Assembly (NCBI GenBank): GCA_963756815.1
Contig: CAVWPR010000005.1
Location: 124,001-188,000 of the forward strand
Source of the DNA: JAENVU01 sp963756815
GTDB taxonomy: Bacteria; Actinomycetota; Acidimicrobiia; IMCC26256; JAENVU01
Reading direction: 5' to 3'
DNA length: 64,000 nucleotides
Part shown: one piece after another, positions 48,691-58,336 of the stretch
Layout of the letters: each line of letters starts with the position of its first letter
Position numbering within the stretch: the first letter of the stretch is position 1
Translations under genes and position numbers: made by a program
The notes under the pieces: generated by a model
Database searches by the model: none
Seen by the model: the letters and a program-made list of their open reading frames with translations, nothing else
What the model was told of the DNA's origin: nothing

Positions 48691-49148
48691 GCACCCCCTG
48701 CTGCGGTCGCCGGCCTGCCGGTCTCGATCGCGGTCGAGCGGGCCTCGGCCACCAGCAGTCCGGACTCGTCGCGGAACTCGGTCACCGTCACGACGAACGT
48801 CATCGTGCCGCCCCGCTTGCCCTCCTTCTCGTAGATCTCCTCCACGCGCGTCTGCACCGACAGCTCGGTGCCTGCGACCGGCGGCGGACCGTGGAACGTG
48901 TACTCCTGTCCGCCGTGGAGAAGACGGCGCAGGTCCAGCTTCACCTTGGAGAACACCGACTGCCCCGGCGGGCTCCAGAATGCGACCGTGGTCAGGAAGG
49001 TCGGCGGCACCGGCGGCACCGGCGAGTCGAGGTAGTCGGGCGACGACGACATGGTGGCGCGTGCGAACTCGCGAATCTTGCCGCGCTCGATGGGCATCGT
49101 GAACGCCTCGTCGGTCGCGCCGATCGCGGACTTGTCGACCATCGTCAC
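48687..49148 (-). CDS. FAS1-like/MaoC N-terminal dehydratase, HadA-like
   Basis: A 153-residue hot-dog protein lacking the catalytic Asp-His motif, as expected for the HadA/HadC substrate-binding half of a (3R)-hydroxyacyl dehydratase heterodimer. PIERGKIREFARATMSSSPDYL, then PPTFLTTVAFW, and LHGGQEYTFHGPP are family segments. The GTG start overlaps the ligA stop by four bases. In mycobacteria hadAB lies elsewhere, so this coupling to ligA is a local arrangement. Confidence 0.83.
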   Translation of the reverse strand: MTMVDKSAIGATDEAFTMPIERGKIREFARATMSSSPDYLDSPVPPVPPTFLTTVAFWSPPGQSVFSKVKLDLRRLLHGGQEYTFHGPPPVAGTELSVQTRVEEIYEKEGKRGGTMTFVVTVTEFRDESGLLVAEARSTAIETGRPATAAGGA

Positions 49149-51183
49149 TCCTCGGTCTCGGGGGGGCCGTGTTCGAGGAGCGCCAGGAGGGCGTCCTCGT
49201 CGATGCGGTCTACGCCGAGCTGCTCCGCCTTCGCCAGCTTGGATCCGGGGTTCTCCCCGACGACGACGTAGCTGGTCTTCTTCGACACGCTCCCGGTGAC
49301 CTTGCCGCCGCGTGCGGCGATCGCCGCCTCGGCGTCTTCGCGTGTCATCTGCTCGAGGCCGCCGGTGAGCACGAACGTCATCCCGGCCAGGATCGGCTCG
49401 AGGTCGGGGGTCTCCGGCTCAGGGCCCTCGAGCAGGACGCCGGCGGCGCGCAGCTTCTCGACGAGCGCGCGGTTCGTGGGCACCGTCCACCAGGCGCGCA
49501 GGCTCTCGGCGATCACCGGCCCCACGCCGTCGACCGCGGTGAGCGTCTCGTCGTCGGCGGCCATGATCGCGTCGAGGCTGCGGAACGCACGCGAGCAGCG
49601 CGACGGCCGCCGTCGGTCCGGCGTGGCGGATCCCCAGCGCGACGATCACGCGGGCGAGCGGTCGGGTCTTCGAATCCTCGATCGACGCGAGCAGGTTCCG
49701 CGCCGAGATCTCACCCATCCGCTCGAGCGCGACGAGCTGCTCCTGGGTCAGCGCGTAGAGATCACCCGCGTCCTGCACGAGCCCGGCGCCCACCAGCTGG
49801 CGGACCCGCTCCTCGCCCAGACCCTCGATGTCCATGCCGGCGCGGCCGGCGAAGTAGATGATCTTCTGCTCGCGTTGCATCGGGCAGTCGGCGCTCACAC
49901 ACCGCGCGTCGGCCTCCCCGTCGAGCCGTACGAGGGGTTGGTCGAGGCCGCACGGGCAGGTGCTCGGGAACTTCCACCTCCGTGCCCCGCGCTTGCGGTC
50001 GGCGAGGACGGGACCGACCACCTCGGGGATGACGTCGCCCGCCTTCCGGACGATCACGGTGTCGCCGGGGCGCACGTCCTTGCGCGCGACCTCGTCCTGG
50101 TTGTGCAGCGTCGACATCTGCACCGTGGAGCCGCCCGACGAAGACGGGCTCGAGCACCGCGAACGGCGTGGCCCGGCCGGTGCGGCCGATGCTCACCATG
50201 ATCGTCTTGAGCTTGGTGGTCTTCTCCTCGGGCGGGAACTTGTACGCGATCGCCCAGCGCGGCGCGCGGCTCGTGGAGCCCATCTCGGCACGTTGCGCGA
50301 GCGAGTCGACCTTCACCACCGCGCCGTCGATCTCGTAGCCCAGCGCGTGGCGCTGCTCCTCCATGCGGGCGCAGAACGCGTGGACGGACTCGACGTCGGT
50401 GAGCTCCTCGATGTGCGGGTTCACGGGGAACCCGAGGTCCGCCAGCCACGCGAGCGTCTCGTGGTGCGACCGGAGTCGGGGACCGCCCTCGACCGCACCC
50501 GGCTGATAGCAGAACAGCGACAGCCGCCGGCTGGCGGTGACCGTGGGATCGATCTGGCGCAACGATCCGGCCGCCGCGTTGCGCGGGTTGGCGAACAGGC
50601 GGTCCTCGCGCTCGGCCTGCCTGCGGTTCAGCTCCGCGAACGCGTCGAGCGACATGAACACCTCGCCCCGCACCTCGAGCACCTCCGGGTGGGCGCGACC
50701 CCGAAGCTTCTGTGGGAGATCGCCGATCGTGAGCACGTTCGCGGTGACGTCCTCGCCGGTCTCGCCGTTGCCGCGCGTCGCGCCCCGCACGAGCCGACCG
50801 CGCTCGTAGAGGAGCGAGATCGCGAGCCCGTCGAGCTTCGGCTCCCCCACGAACGACACCGGGTCGGTGACGAGGCGACCGATGCGCTCCTCCCAGGCCA
50901 CGAGGTCCTCACGCGAGAACGCGTTGTCGAGCGAGAGCATCGGCTGGAGGTGACGCACCTCCGAGAACGGTGTCGGCACGGTCGCCGCACCCGGCCGCTG
51001 GGTCGGCGAGTCGTCGGTGCGCAGCTCGGGGTGCTCGGCCTCGAGATCGCGCAGCTCGCGCATGAGGTCGTCGTACTCGGCGTCGGTGATCTCGGGCGCG
51101 TCCTGCCCGTAGTAGCGCTCGTCGTGGTAGCGGATGGCGTCGCGCAGCTCTGCGACGCGCTCGGTCATCGCCTTCGACGCCAT
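49145..51183 (-). CDS. ligA: NAD-dependent DNA ligase (two frameshifts)
   Basis: About 678 residues, the essential replication ligase. Order: Ia domain (ELRDAIRYHDERYYGQDAPEI), adenylation domain with active-site Lys in EPKLDGLAISLLYERG, OB fold, zinc finger (CPCGLDQPL and CVSADCP), HhH repeats (GLGEERVRQLV) and BRCT (LAGMTFVLTGGLEQMTREDAE). The frame breaks near 50130 (after AVLEPVFVG) and near 49600, each by one base, with exact continuation. Because ligA cannot be lost, these are almost certainly base-calling errors. Confidence 0.93.
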
Positions 51184-51192
51184 GCCCGGAAG

Positions 51193-51774
51193 TTACTCAG
51201 CGGTCGCGACCGTGGCTGGGGTCGTCGACGACGCGACGCGCGATCGCACGTGAGCGCGGTATCGCGTCGTGAAGCGGACGGGCACGACGAAGCCGACGAC
51301 CTCGACCGCGACCCAGGCCGCGGTGGCAGCGGGGGCGACCGCGAGAATCGCGGCGCAGAGGGCTGCGGTGACGAGCAGGCTCGCGGCCCACACCGAGGTG
51401 ATGACGGTGTTGGCGTCGAGGAAGGCCGGCAGACCCCAGAGCTCGGGGGCGACGGTGCGCTTCGCGATCGTGAGCGTGAAGGGCGCCCGGCGCAGCAGCG
51501 ACACCGCTGCCGCCCCACCGAGGAGCGTGAGCGACAGCGCCGGCGTGAACCGGTGGACCGGCGACGAGGGGTCCAGCAGGCTGAGCGCCCACAGCGCCAG
51601 GAACCCTCCGGCGGTCGCGACCGTCAGGTCGTCGACATCGCCGAACCGACGACGGTCCGCGAGCACTCCGGCGACCGCGAGCGCCAGGGCGCACCCTGCG
51701 GCGATCCGCCAATCGGCGACCGCCGACACCGCGGCGTAGGCGATCCACGGAGCGAAGCTGCGTACGTAGGACAT
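51193..51774 (-). CDS. Four-helix integral membrane protein next to PadR
   Basis: A 193-residue membrane protein with four or five hydrophobic segments, including WRIAAGCALALAVAGVLA, SLTLLGGAAAVSLL and ALCAAILAVAPAATAAWVAVEVVGFVV. I use ATG 51774 with AGAAGGAAGG upstream; an earlier start exists but would overlap the operator. Divergent from the PadR gene and therefore its likely target. Function unknown; it resembles the small DUF3159-free transport-like proteins only in layout. Confidence 0.7.
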   Translation of the reverse strand: MSYVRSFAPWIAYAAVSAVADWRIAAGCALALAVAGVLADRRRFGDVDDLTVATAGGFLALWALSLLDPSSPVHRFTPALSLTLLGGAAAVSLLRRAPFTLTIAKRTVAPELWGLPAFLDANTVITSVWAASLLVTAALCAAILAVAPAATAAWVAVEVVGFVVPVRFTTRYRAHVRSRVASSTTPATVATAE

Positions 51775-51792
51775 GGCGACACCTTCCTTCTG

Positions 51793-51812
51793 ACCTGTCA
51801 TGATCGACAGGT
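51793..51812. promoter_or_regulatory. Inverted repeat, probable PadR operator
   Basis: ACCTGTC-ATGATC-GACAGGT, perfect seven-base arms, in the 90-base gap between the divergent membrane-protein and PadR genes. A third half site (ACAGGTC) lies at 51836-51842, inside the PadR promoter spacer. PadR proteins repress through such AT-centred palindromes. Confidence 0.6.
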
Positions 51813-51829
51813 GCGAGCATGACATCCCG

Positions 51830-51858
51830 TTGTCTACAGGTCAAGAGTGGAATATAAT
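51830..51858 (+). promoter_or_regulatory. Promoter of padR-like gene, leaderless
   Basis: TTGTCT (51830-51835), 17-base spacer, TATAAT (51853-51858). The -10 box is perfect. Counting seven bases on places the transcription start at the A of ATG 51865, so the message would have no leader and no ribosome site. Confidence 0.65.
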
Positions 51859-51864
51859 GGAGTG

Positions 51865-52419
51865 ATGAGCCTCCGTCACGGCCTCCTCGGCCTCCTCGCC
51901 GACCGTCCCGGGAGCGGGTGGGACCTGCTCAAGCGCTTCGAGTCGAGCCTCGCGTTCGTCTGGCCCGCGACCCAGAGCCAGCTCTACACCGAGCTCGGCC
52001 GCATGGCGGAGGACGGGCTGGTCGAGGTCGCGGCGGCCGGGGCGCGCAACCGGAAGGAGTACGCCATCACCGCCTCCGGTCGCGAGGATCTCGGCCGGTG
52101 GCTCACCGAGTCCGAGCCCGAGCGCAACCGTCGGAACGACGCGCTGCTCCGCGTCTTCTTCCTCTGGGCCGTCGAACCGGAGGCCGCTCGCGAGTATCTC
52201 GAACGCGAGGCCGACGCGTACGGGCGCTTCCACGAGGTCCTCGCCGCCGTCGCCTCGGGAACCGCGTGGGACGACAGCGACTTCGATCGCTGCGCCCGCC
52301 TGGCGCTCGAGCACGGTCTCCGGGCGACAACGACGAGCGAGGAATGGGCCCGTTGGGCCGCCGACCAGGTCGTGCCGCCCGCTGACGGCGGCGCGGGCGG
52401 GCCTACGCGCCGGCGGTGA
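51865..52419 (+). CDS. PadR-family transcriptional regulator
   Basis: A 184-residue PadR-like repressor. The winged helix reads SLRHGLLGLLADRPGSGWDLLKRFE, LYTELGRMAEDGLVEV and RNRKEYAITASGREDLGRWL; a C-terminal helical dimerisation domain follows (ALLRVFFLWAVEPEAAREYLEREA). I choose ATG 51865, which fits the promoter spacing; in-frame GTG codons upstream lie inside the -10 box. It probably regulates itself and the membrane protein gene. It converges with the MetE-like gene, overlapping it by 17 bases. Confidence 0.88.
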   Translation: MSLRHGLLGLLADRPGSGWDLLKRFESSLAFVWPATQSQLYTELGRMAEDGLVEVAAAGARNRKEYAITASGREDLGRWLTESEPERNRRNDALLRVFFLWAVEPEAAREYLEREADAYGRFHEVLAAVASGTAWDDSDFDRCARLALEHGLRATTTSEEWARWAADQVVPPADGGAGGPTRRR

Positions 52420-53410
52420 GGCGGGCTGCGGCGCTCTGGGTGGCGACGCGTCCGGCCAGCGCGGCCGCGAGCTGCAGCGCCCGTTCCGCCTGCGACGGCC
52501 CGTGCGTCGCGAGCCCGCAGGCCGGCGTGACGATGGCCTGGTTGCGGAGCCGGAGGGGCTCGCAACCCCGACGGGTCAGCTCGCACCACAGGGTGACGAG
52601 CCGGCGCCACAGCGGGTCCGGCGACTCGCCGACGGGACGGTCGGTGGGCACCGCGCCCCAGGCGATCCATCCGTCGGCGTCGAGATGACGCACGAGCGAG
52701 CCGACGTCGGTGACGAGCGCGTCCGACACCGGGAGGCCGAGCACGGTGGAGCCGGCCTCGAACGCGAGCCGCACGTCGCCGTCACCGCAGACGTGCACGC
52801 CCGTCTCGAACGAGGAGGCCGCGAGGGCGCCCGACAGGAGGTCGATCGCGTCCTCGCGTTCGATGGGCGCGTCGCCGCGCCGCCACAGCACGAGCGCGGG
52901 CTCGTCGAGGAACACGAGCGGCCGCACGCCGCGGAGGCGGGCCGCGAAGAGCTCGTCGAGGGCCTCGAGCCACGCGGCCACGGCGAGCTGCGCACGGTCG
53001 AACGCGACCGCGATCGGCAGGCCCGCCTCGATCAGCGCGACGCCGAGCGTGAGCGGTCCGACGACCTGCGCCTTGACGCGCGTGATCGCGGTCTCGTGCG
53101 CGGCCGTGGCGTCCAGGAAGCCGAGGAGGCCGGCGTGCGCCTCGTCGGTGAAGACCGCGTCGACGGGTCCGCCGACGAGCGCGTCGTCGATCACGAGCGA
53201 TCCGTCGGGCGCGACGGTCACCTCGGGCAGCGCGCCCGCCCACTGGGCGACCACACCCTCACGGGGCACGGCGAGCTGGGGCACCGCCGGAAGGTCGGGG
53301 TGCACCCGGAGCACCAACGCCGCGGCCTCGGCCGCGTCGGTGAACGGCAGGCTGCCGATCCCGGTGGCCAGGCCGGGCGGGAACACTCCACCGTGCGGGT
53401 TGGCGGGCAT
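52403..53410 (-). CDS. MetE-like cobalamin-independent methionine synthase-type protein
   Basis: A 335-residue protein corresponding to the C-terminal barrel of MetE. Segments GIGSLPFTDAAEAAALVLR, QVVGPLTLGVALIEAGLP, HVCGDGDVRLAF, SDALVTDVGS and NQAIVTPACGLATHG give the barrel; zinc ligands can be assigned to His and Cys in HVCGD and the late Cys in TPACGL. It lacks the N-terminal MetE half. As I recall, M. tuberculosis Rv3015c (a MetE-like protein) lies between mnmA and ligA, as here. Real reaction is unknown. A TATACT box lies 9 bases before the ATG. Confidence 0.83.
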   Translation of the reverse strand: MPANPHGGVFPPGLATGIGSLPFTDAAEAAALVLRVHPDLPAVPQLAVPREGVVAQWAGALPEVTVAPDGSLVIDDALVGGPVDAVFTDEAHAGLLGFLDATAAHETAITRVKAQVVGPLTLGVALIEAGLPIAVAFDRAQLAVAAWLEALDELFAARLRGVRPLVFLDEPALVLWRRGDAPIEREDAIDLLSGALAASSFETGVHVCGDGDVRLAFEAGSTVLGLPVSDALVTDVGSLVRHLDADGWIAWGAVPTDRPVGESPDPLWRRLVTLWCELTRRGCEPLRLRNQAIVTPACGLATHGPSQAERALQLAAALAGRVATQSAAARLTAGA

Positions 53411-53471
53411 GAAATTCCTAGTATACGGACGCACTTTTCGGGCACTGCGAAGCGGAGCGCGTTTCCAACCG

Positions 53472-54347
53472 ATGAACACCTGGATCCTTCGCGTGCTCTG
53501 GGTCTCGTTGCCCGTCACCGCCGGCGGCGCGCTCGCCGACTGGATGCAGCCGTGGTCCGACGCGCCGCGGGTCGTGGCCACGGTGCTGCTCTGGATCCTG
53601 TGGGCGGTCGTCCTGAGCGCATTGCTCGTCCCCCGCCCGGTCGCGTCGACGATCGCCCGGCTCGGCACCCCGCTCGCCGTCGTCGTCGTGATCCTTGCGG
53701 CGATGTCCGGCGACGTGTCCACCGGGTCGTGGGTGCTCGCAATGGTGATCACCGTCGGCGCGTGCGCGCTCGCGGTCCGGGGAGCGTTCGCTCGCGCGTG
53801 CGCACAGGGCGCGGCGTACGGCGACGAGGAGCGCTTCCCGCTGAAGGTCCCACCCGGCCTCGCCTTCGTGGTGCTCCCGATCGCGGTGGCCGTGGTGGGT
53901 GCCGGTGTCGCGGCGGGCCCGATGCTGCTCGCCGAGCGACGTTGGATCGCCGGCGGCGTGGCGCTGGCGATCGGGTGGCCGATGGCCTTCCTCGTCGGGC
54001 GCCTCGTTCACCAGCTCTCATGCCGGTGGGTGGTCCTCGTCCCGGCGGGGATCGTCGTCGCCGATCCGCTGACGCTGACCGATCCGGTCCTCTTCGTGCG
54101 CGAGCGGGTGATGGGTCTCGGTCCGGCCGACCCGGGTCGCCGGCCCCCGGCCGATGCGTTGGACCTGCGGCTCGGAGCGGCCTTCGGGTCGTGCGCCCTG
54201 TTGCTCACGGACGAGGCCGACCTCATGCGGCGCGTGCGCGGCAGGGGCGTCCGTGCGCAGGCGGGCCTGATACTCGTCGCTCCGGTCGCCGCGTCGCGCC
54301 TGCTCGAACGGGCCGGCGCGCGACGGCTGCCCGTCCGGCGCGACTGA
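53472..54347 (+). CDS. Hypothetical integral membrane protein
   Basis: A 291-residue protein with about five membrane helices in the first 175 residues (ILRVLWVSLPVTAGGALA, VATVLLWILWAVVLSALLV, LAVVVVILAAM, LAFVVLPIAVAVVGAGVAA, WIAGGVALAIGWPMAFLVG) and a cytoplasmic C-terminal domain (WVVLVPAGIVVADPLTLTDPVLFVRE, ending in LLERAGARRLPV) that could be a PH-like beta domain. No homologue identified. Divergent from the MetE-like gene, 61 bases apart. Confidence 0.75.
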   Translation: MNTWILRVLWVSLPVTAGGALADWMQPWSDAPRVVATVLLWILWAVVLSALLVPRPVASTIARLGTPLAVVVVILAAMSGDVSTGSWVLAMVITVGACALAVRGAFARACAQGAAYGDEERFPLKVPPGLAFVVLPIAVAVVGAGVAAGPMLLAERRWIAGGVALAIGWPMAFLVGRLVHQLSCRWVVLVPAGIVVADPLTLTDPVLFVRERVMGLGPADPGRRPPADALDLRLGAAFGSCALLLTDEADLMRRVRGRGVRAQAGLILVAPVAASRLLERAGARRLPVRRD

Positions 54348-54451
54348 CACCCTGGAACCGAGGCACGACGCTCGAGGTGCCGAGCCGGAGTTCCGGACCG
54401 TTGGTCGCGCGTCGCCGCCGAATGTCCGGGTGCCTCGGAATGTGGAGGCGG

Positions 54452-55486
54452 TCAGGCGGCGATGCCGGCGCCGAGCACGCGGTCGCCGGCGTAGAGCGCG
54501 ACGGTCTGGCCCGGCGCGACCCGCGGCTGTGGGACGTCCCAGACGACGCGGTCGCCGCGCCAGGTCCCGGGCCGCGCCGGCCCGTGGGCGCGGACCTGCA
54601 CCTCGACCCTCGCGCCCACGGCGACGGTCGTGTCGGTGTAGGTCACCGCGTCGACGTCGACGTGGCCGCGGGCGAGCTCCTCGACGTCGCCCAGGGTGAC
54701 GGTCGCGGTCGCGGCGTCGACGTCGACCACGTACCGGCGCGTGCCGGCCGCCACCGCGAGTCCGCGCCGCTGTCCGATCGTGAACGCCCGCACGCCGTCG
54801 TGCGCACCCACCACCGCGCCCGAGGTGTCGACGACGCGACCCGGCACCGCCGGGACCCGCGCGTCGAGGAACGCGGTCCGTCCGCCGCGCGTGATGAAGC
54901 AGACGTCCATGCTCTCCGCCTTGGTCGCGGTGCGGAGGCCGAGGCTCGTCGCACGGGCACGGACGTCGGCCTTCGTCATCTCGCCGACGGGCAGCAGTGT
55001 CGCCGCGAGCTGATCCGGCCCGAGCACGGCCAGCACGTACGACTGGTCCTTGCGGGGATCGGCACCGCGCCGGAGCTCGGCGACCCCACCGGGTCCGGTC
55101 GTGCGACGCGCGTGGTGGCCCGTGGCGAGCACGTCGAAGCCCATGCTCCGCGCCCGCTCGTAGAGCCGGCCCCACTTGATGCTGCGGTTGCACTCGATGC
55201 ACGGGTTCGGCGTGCGGCCGGCCGCGTAGCTGGCGACGTACGGCTCGACGACGTTCGCGTCGAACTCCGCCGCGAAGTTGAAGACGTAGTGCGGGAGGTC
55301 CAGCTGTGCGGCGACCCTGCGGGCGTCCTCCACGTCGCTGACCGAGCAGCAGCCGGAGTCGCTGGCGCCACCCCAGAGCTTGAGCGTCACGCCGGTGACG
55401 TCGTGACCCTGGTCCCGCAGCACCGCCGCGGCCACCGACGAGTCGACCCCGCCGCTCATGGCGACGAGCACCCGGAGACCGCTCAT
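54452..55486 (-). CDS. mnmA: tRNA-specific 2-thiouridylase
   Basis: A 344-residue enzyme that thiolates U34 of tRNA for Lys, Glu and Gln. The PP-loop is VAMSGGVDSSVAA; catalytic Cys are in TPNPCIECN and DVCFITRGG; FTIGQRRGLAV is the C-terminal signature. Its ATG overlaps the iscS stop by four bases, so sulfur donor and acceptor are made together, as in mycobacteria. Intact frame. Confidence 0.96.
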   Translation of the reverse strand: MSGLRVLVAMSGGVDSSVAAAVLRDQGHDVTGVTLKLWGGASDSGCCSVSDVEDARRVAAQLDLPHYVFNFAAEFDANVVEPYVASYAAGRTPNPCIECNRSIKWGRLYERARSMGFDVLATGHHARRTTGPGGVAELRRGADPRKDQSYVLAVLGPDQLAATLLPVGEMTKADVRARATSLGLRTATKAESMDVCFITRGGRTAFLDARVPAVPGRVVDTSGAVVGAHDGVRAFTIGQRRGLAVAAGTRRYVVDVDAATATVTLGDVEELARGHVDVDAVTYTDTTVAVGARVEVQVRAHGPARPGTWRGDRVVWDVPQPRVAPGQTVALYAGDRVLGAGIAA

Positions 55487-56652
55487 GCCGGCACCGGCGC
55501 CCGCAGCTGCGCGACCGCGGCAGGGATCACTGCCAGGCCGTGGTCGACGTCGGCGGCGGTCGACGCGTACCCGAGGCTGAGTCGGATCGACGCCTCGGCG
55601 CGGGCACGGTCCATGTGCATCGCCGCGAGCACGTGCGAGATCTCGGTCGCGCCCGACGAGCACGAGCTCCCGGCGGCGGCACAGATCCCCGCCTGGTCGA
55701 GCAGCACGAGGAGCGCCTCGCTCTCCACCCCGGGGAAGCCGAGGTGAAGGTGACCCGCGGTGCGGTGGGCGGGGTCGCCGTTGACGAACGCGTCGGGGAC
55801 GGCCGCCAGCAGTCCGGCCTGCAACCGGTCACGCAGTTCGGCGATGCGGGCCCTCTCCTCCGCCCGGCGTTCGTGCGTGATGCGCAGCGCGGTCGCGAGC
55901 GCGACGACTCCGGCCACGTTCACCGTGCCGGCGCGCAGACCGCGCTCCTGGCCGCCGCCCTCGATCTCCGCGTCGACCGGCACGCCGCGACGCACCACGA
56001 GCGCGCCGACGCCCTTCGGACCGCCGAACTTGTGGCCCGAGATCGCGACGAGGTCGAAGCCGGCGGCGAGCTCGGCGACGTCGACCCACGGCACCGCCTG
56101 CACCGCGTCGGTGTGCAGCCGCGCCCGCGGCGCGCGATCGCGCACGATCGCCGCGACCTCCTGCAACGGCTGGATCGTGCCGAGCTCGTTGTTCACGCCC
56201 ATCACCGACACGATCGCCGTGCGGTCGTCGAGCCGTGCGGCGAGATCGTCGAGGTCCACGAGCCCCCTGGGGGTCACCGCCACCTCGACGACCCTGAAGC
56301 CCTCCGTGCCGAGGCGGTGCGCCGCGGCGAGGACGCCCTTGTGCTCGAAGGCGGTGGTCACGACGGCGTCGGTCCCGTCGGCGCGGCGCGCGGCGCGGGC
56401 CCCACCCTTCACCGCGAGGTTGTCGGCCTCGGTGCCCCCGCCCGTGAACACGACCTCGTCCGGCTGCGCCCCGAGCGCCGCGGCCACGGCCTCGCGCGCC
56501 TCCTCGAGCGCAGTCTTCGCCACGCGCGCCGCCGCGTGCGCACCCGACGGGTTGCCCGGATGGTCGGCGAGGAACGGCAGCATGGCCGCGACCGCCTCCG
56601 GGCGCATCGGCGTGCTCGCGGCGTGGTCCAGGTAGGTCACCGGGTCGGACAT
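55483..56652 (-). CDS. iscS: Cysteine desulfurase, NifS/IscS family
   Basis: A 389-residue PLP enzyme giving sulfane sulfur for tRNA thiolation and iron-sulfur clusters. TYLDHAASTPMRPE is the start, HTDAVQAVPW, the PLP-Lys in SGHKFGGPKG, and the active-site Cys in GSSCSSGATEISHVL. Full length. Coupled to mnmA by a four-base overlap. The short Cys loop (group I/II border) is as in the actinobacterial type. Confidence 0.95.
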   Translation of the reverse strand: MSDPVTYLDHAASTPMRPEAVAAMLPFLADHPGNPSGAHAAARVAKTALEEAREAVAAALGAQPDEVVFTGGGTEADNLAVKGGARAARRADGTDAVVTTAFEHKGVLAAAHRLGTEGFRVVEVAVTPRGLVDLDDLAARLDDRTAIVSVMGVNNELGTIQPLQEVAAIVRDRAPRARLHTDAVQAVPWVDVAELAAGFDLVAISGHKFGGPKGVGALVVRRGVPVDAEIEGGGQERGLRAGTVNVAGVVALATALRITHERRAEERARIAELRDRLQAGLLAAVPDAFVNGDPAHRTAGHLHLGFPGVESEALLVLLDQAGICAAAGSSCSSGATEISHVLAAMHMDRARAEASIRLSLGYASTAADVDHGLAVIPAAVAQLRAPVPA

Positions 56653-56711
56653 CGCCGCGAGTCTACGAAGCGATCACCGGCGAGCCGCCGTCGTCGGTGC
56701 GAGCGGGAGCG

Positions 56712-58149
56712 TCAGCGCGCGTGCGCCAACAGGGCCATCCGCTGCTGCATCGAGTCGCTCAGCTGCATGCTCGACGCGGTGGCCGTCGTCGGCGCGGCCG
56801 CCGCCGCGTTCGTCGGCGGGGGCGGGATGTCGGGCGAGCACGCGCTGCCCGTTGCGGGCAGCCCCGGGGCCGCCAGCGTGGGCGGTTCGAGGAACGCGGC
56901 TCGGCGGAAGTCGAAGCAGTCGAGGAGGTTGTCGGCGTTGGCGTCGCGGCGGGTGAGCGCACCCAGGTTGAACTTGGTCTCGATGAAGCGGAGCACCGAC
57001 GTGTGGTCGTGCACCACGTGCGAGACGTAGTTGCGTTTCGCGTACGGCGAGATCACGTAGGCGGGGACGCGCAGGCCGTAGATGTTCCACGCCGCCGGCG
57101 CGCCGGGCGCGGGTGCGACCGCGGGCGGGATGTCGTCGGGCGGGATCGCGGCCGGCGGGGCCACGTGGTCGTAGTAGCCGCCGTGCTCGTCGTACATGAA
57201 GAGGAGCGCGGTCTTCGGCCACGCGGGGCTGTGCATGACCGCGTTGACGATCGACGAGCTGTAGGCCTCGCCGAGCTGGATGTCGGCCGGGTTCTCCTCG
57301 GTGTAGCGCGAGATCCCGGGGCTCACGATCGAGACCGCCGGCAGCGTGCCCGCCGCGCAGTCGGCGAGGAAGTCGGGGAAGTGCTTGATCTTGTCGAGGT
57401 TCTCCCGATACGTCTTCGGGAAGAGGAGGACGTCGGGCAGGTCGAACGCGTAGTCGATCCACGGGATGCCGAACGCGTTGAGCTTGTCCCAGATCGTCCC
57501 GCCCGCCGGGTGCGGCATCGAGCGGCACCTTGCTGGTGTCGGTCGAGATCAGGTCCTGGCAGGTGGCGGCCTGCAGGTACATGCGGTTCGGGTACGTCTG
57601 CGCGGGCGCGGACGCGAACCACCGGTCGCACAGGGGGAACGTGCTCGCGAGCGACCAGTAGAAGGGGAGGTCGCCGCCGTCCCAGTACCGCATCGCGTTG
57701 TAGTTGTCGTCGAAGAGGAAGCCGTCCATGCGGCCGCCGTCGATCTGGCGGTGCGTCGAGACCCAGTTCTGCGACACGCCGCGGCCCTGCTGACACGTGT
57801 CCGGCGCGTGCGTGACCGGCACCACGCGACCCTCGGCGTCGACGCAGCTGTTCGTCGGGACGCCGTGGCGCATCGTGAACCCGTCACCGCGTCCGAACGT
57901 GCCGAAGTAGGAGTCGTAGGAGTGGTTCTCCTGCATGTAGATGACGATGTGCTCGATCTGGGGCAGGAGATCCACACCCTCGGGCCGGCGTGGGTCGGGG
58001 CGGTCGCCCGGCTGGCGGATCGTGCCCGGATGGAGCGGGTGGAGCGGATGGCCGGGGAACCCGCGCCACGGCCGGCAGCCCGCGAGCGCCAGTCCGGAGG
58101 CCGCACCGAGCCCGAGCAGGAACTTTCGACGTTCGATCTCCCCAGCCAT
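56712..58149 (-). CDS. Tat-exported phospholipase C/phosphoesterase lipoprotein (one frameshift)
   Basis: About 478 residues. The N-terminus RRKFLLGLGAASGLALAGC combines a twin-arginine signal with a lipobox, so it should be an exported lipoprotein. The phosphoesterase family (PLC/AcpA) motifs follow: IVIYMQENHSYDSYFGTF with catalytic Glu/Asn, PNRMYLQAATC, MYDEHGGYYDHV and HDHTSVLRFIE. A one-base shift near 57515 separates the halves. Known members cleave phospholipids or phosphate esters outside the cell. The C-terminal 60 residues are Ala/Pro rich. Confidence 0.87.
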
Positions 58150-58336
58150 GCCCGGACGCTACGCCCCGTCCGACGGTTCGTGCTCGGCCCGCCACGATCC
58201 GTGGTGTGACCACCGGGTGTGACTGAAGCCTCGGAACCCGGGGTACGCCGCGGACGTTGCCATGAGCAGGTCCACTCGGACACCGAACGGCGGAGGTTCG
58301 GATATGGCTGTCACACCCCCATGCGACACTCCGGTG

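Noticed and set aside
52502..55747. A 1,081-codon plus-strand open frame
   Set aside because: It is antisense to the MetE-like and mnmA genes and crosses the real plus-strand membrane gene; no family signal.
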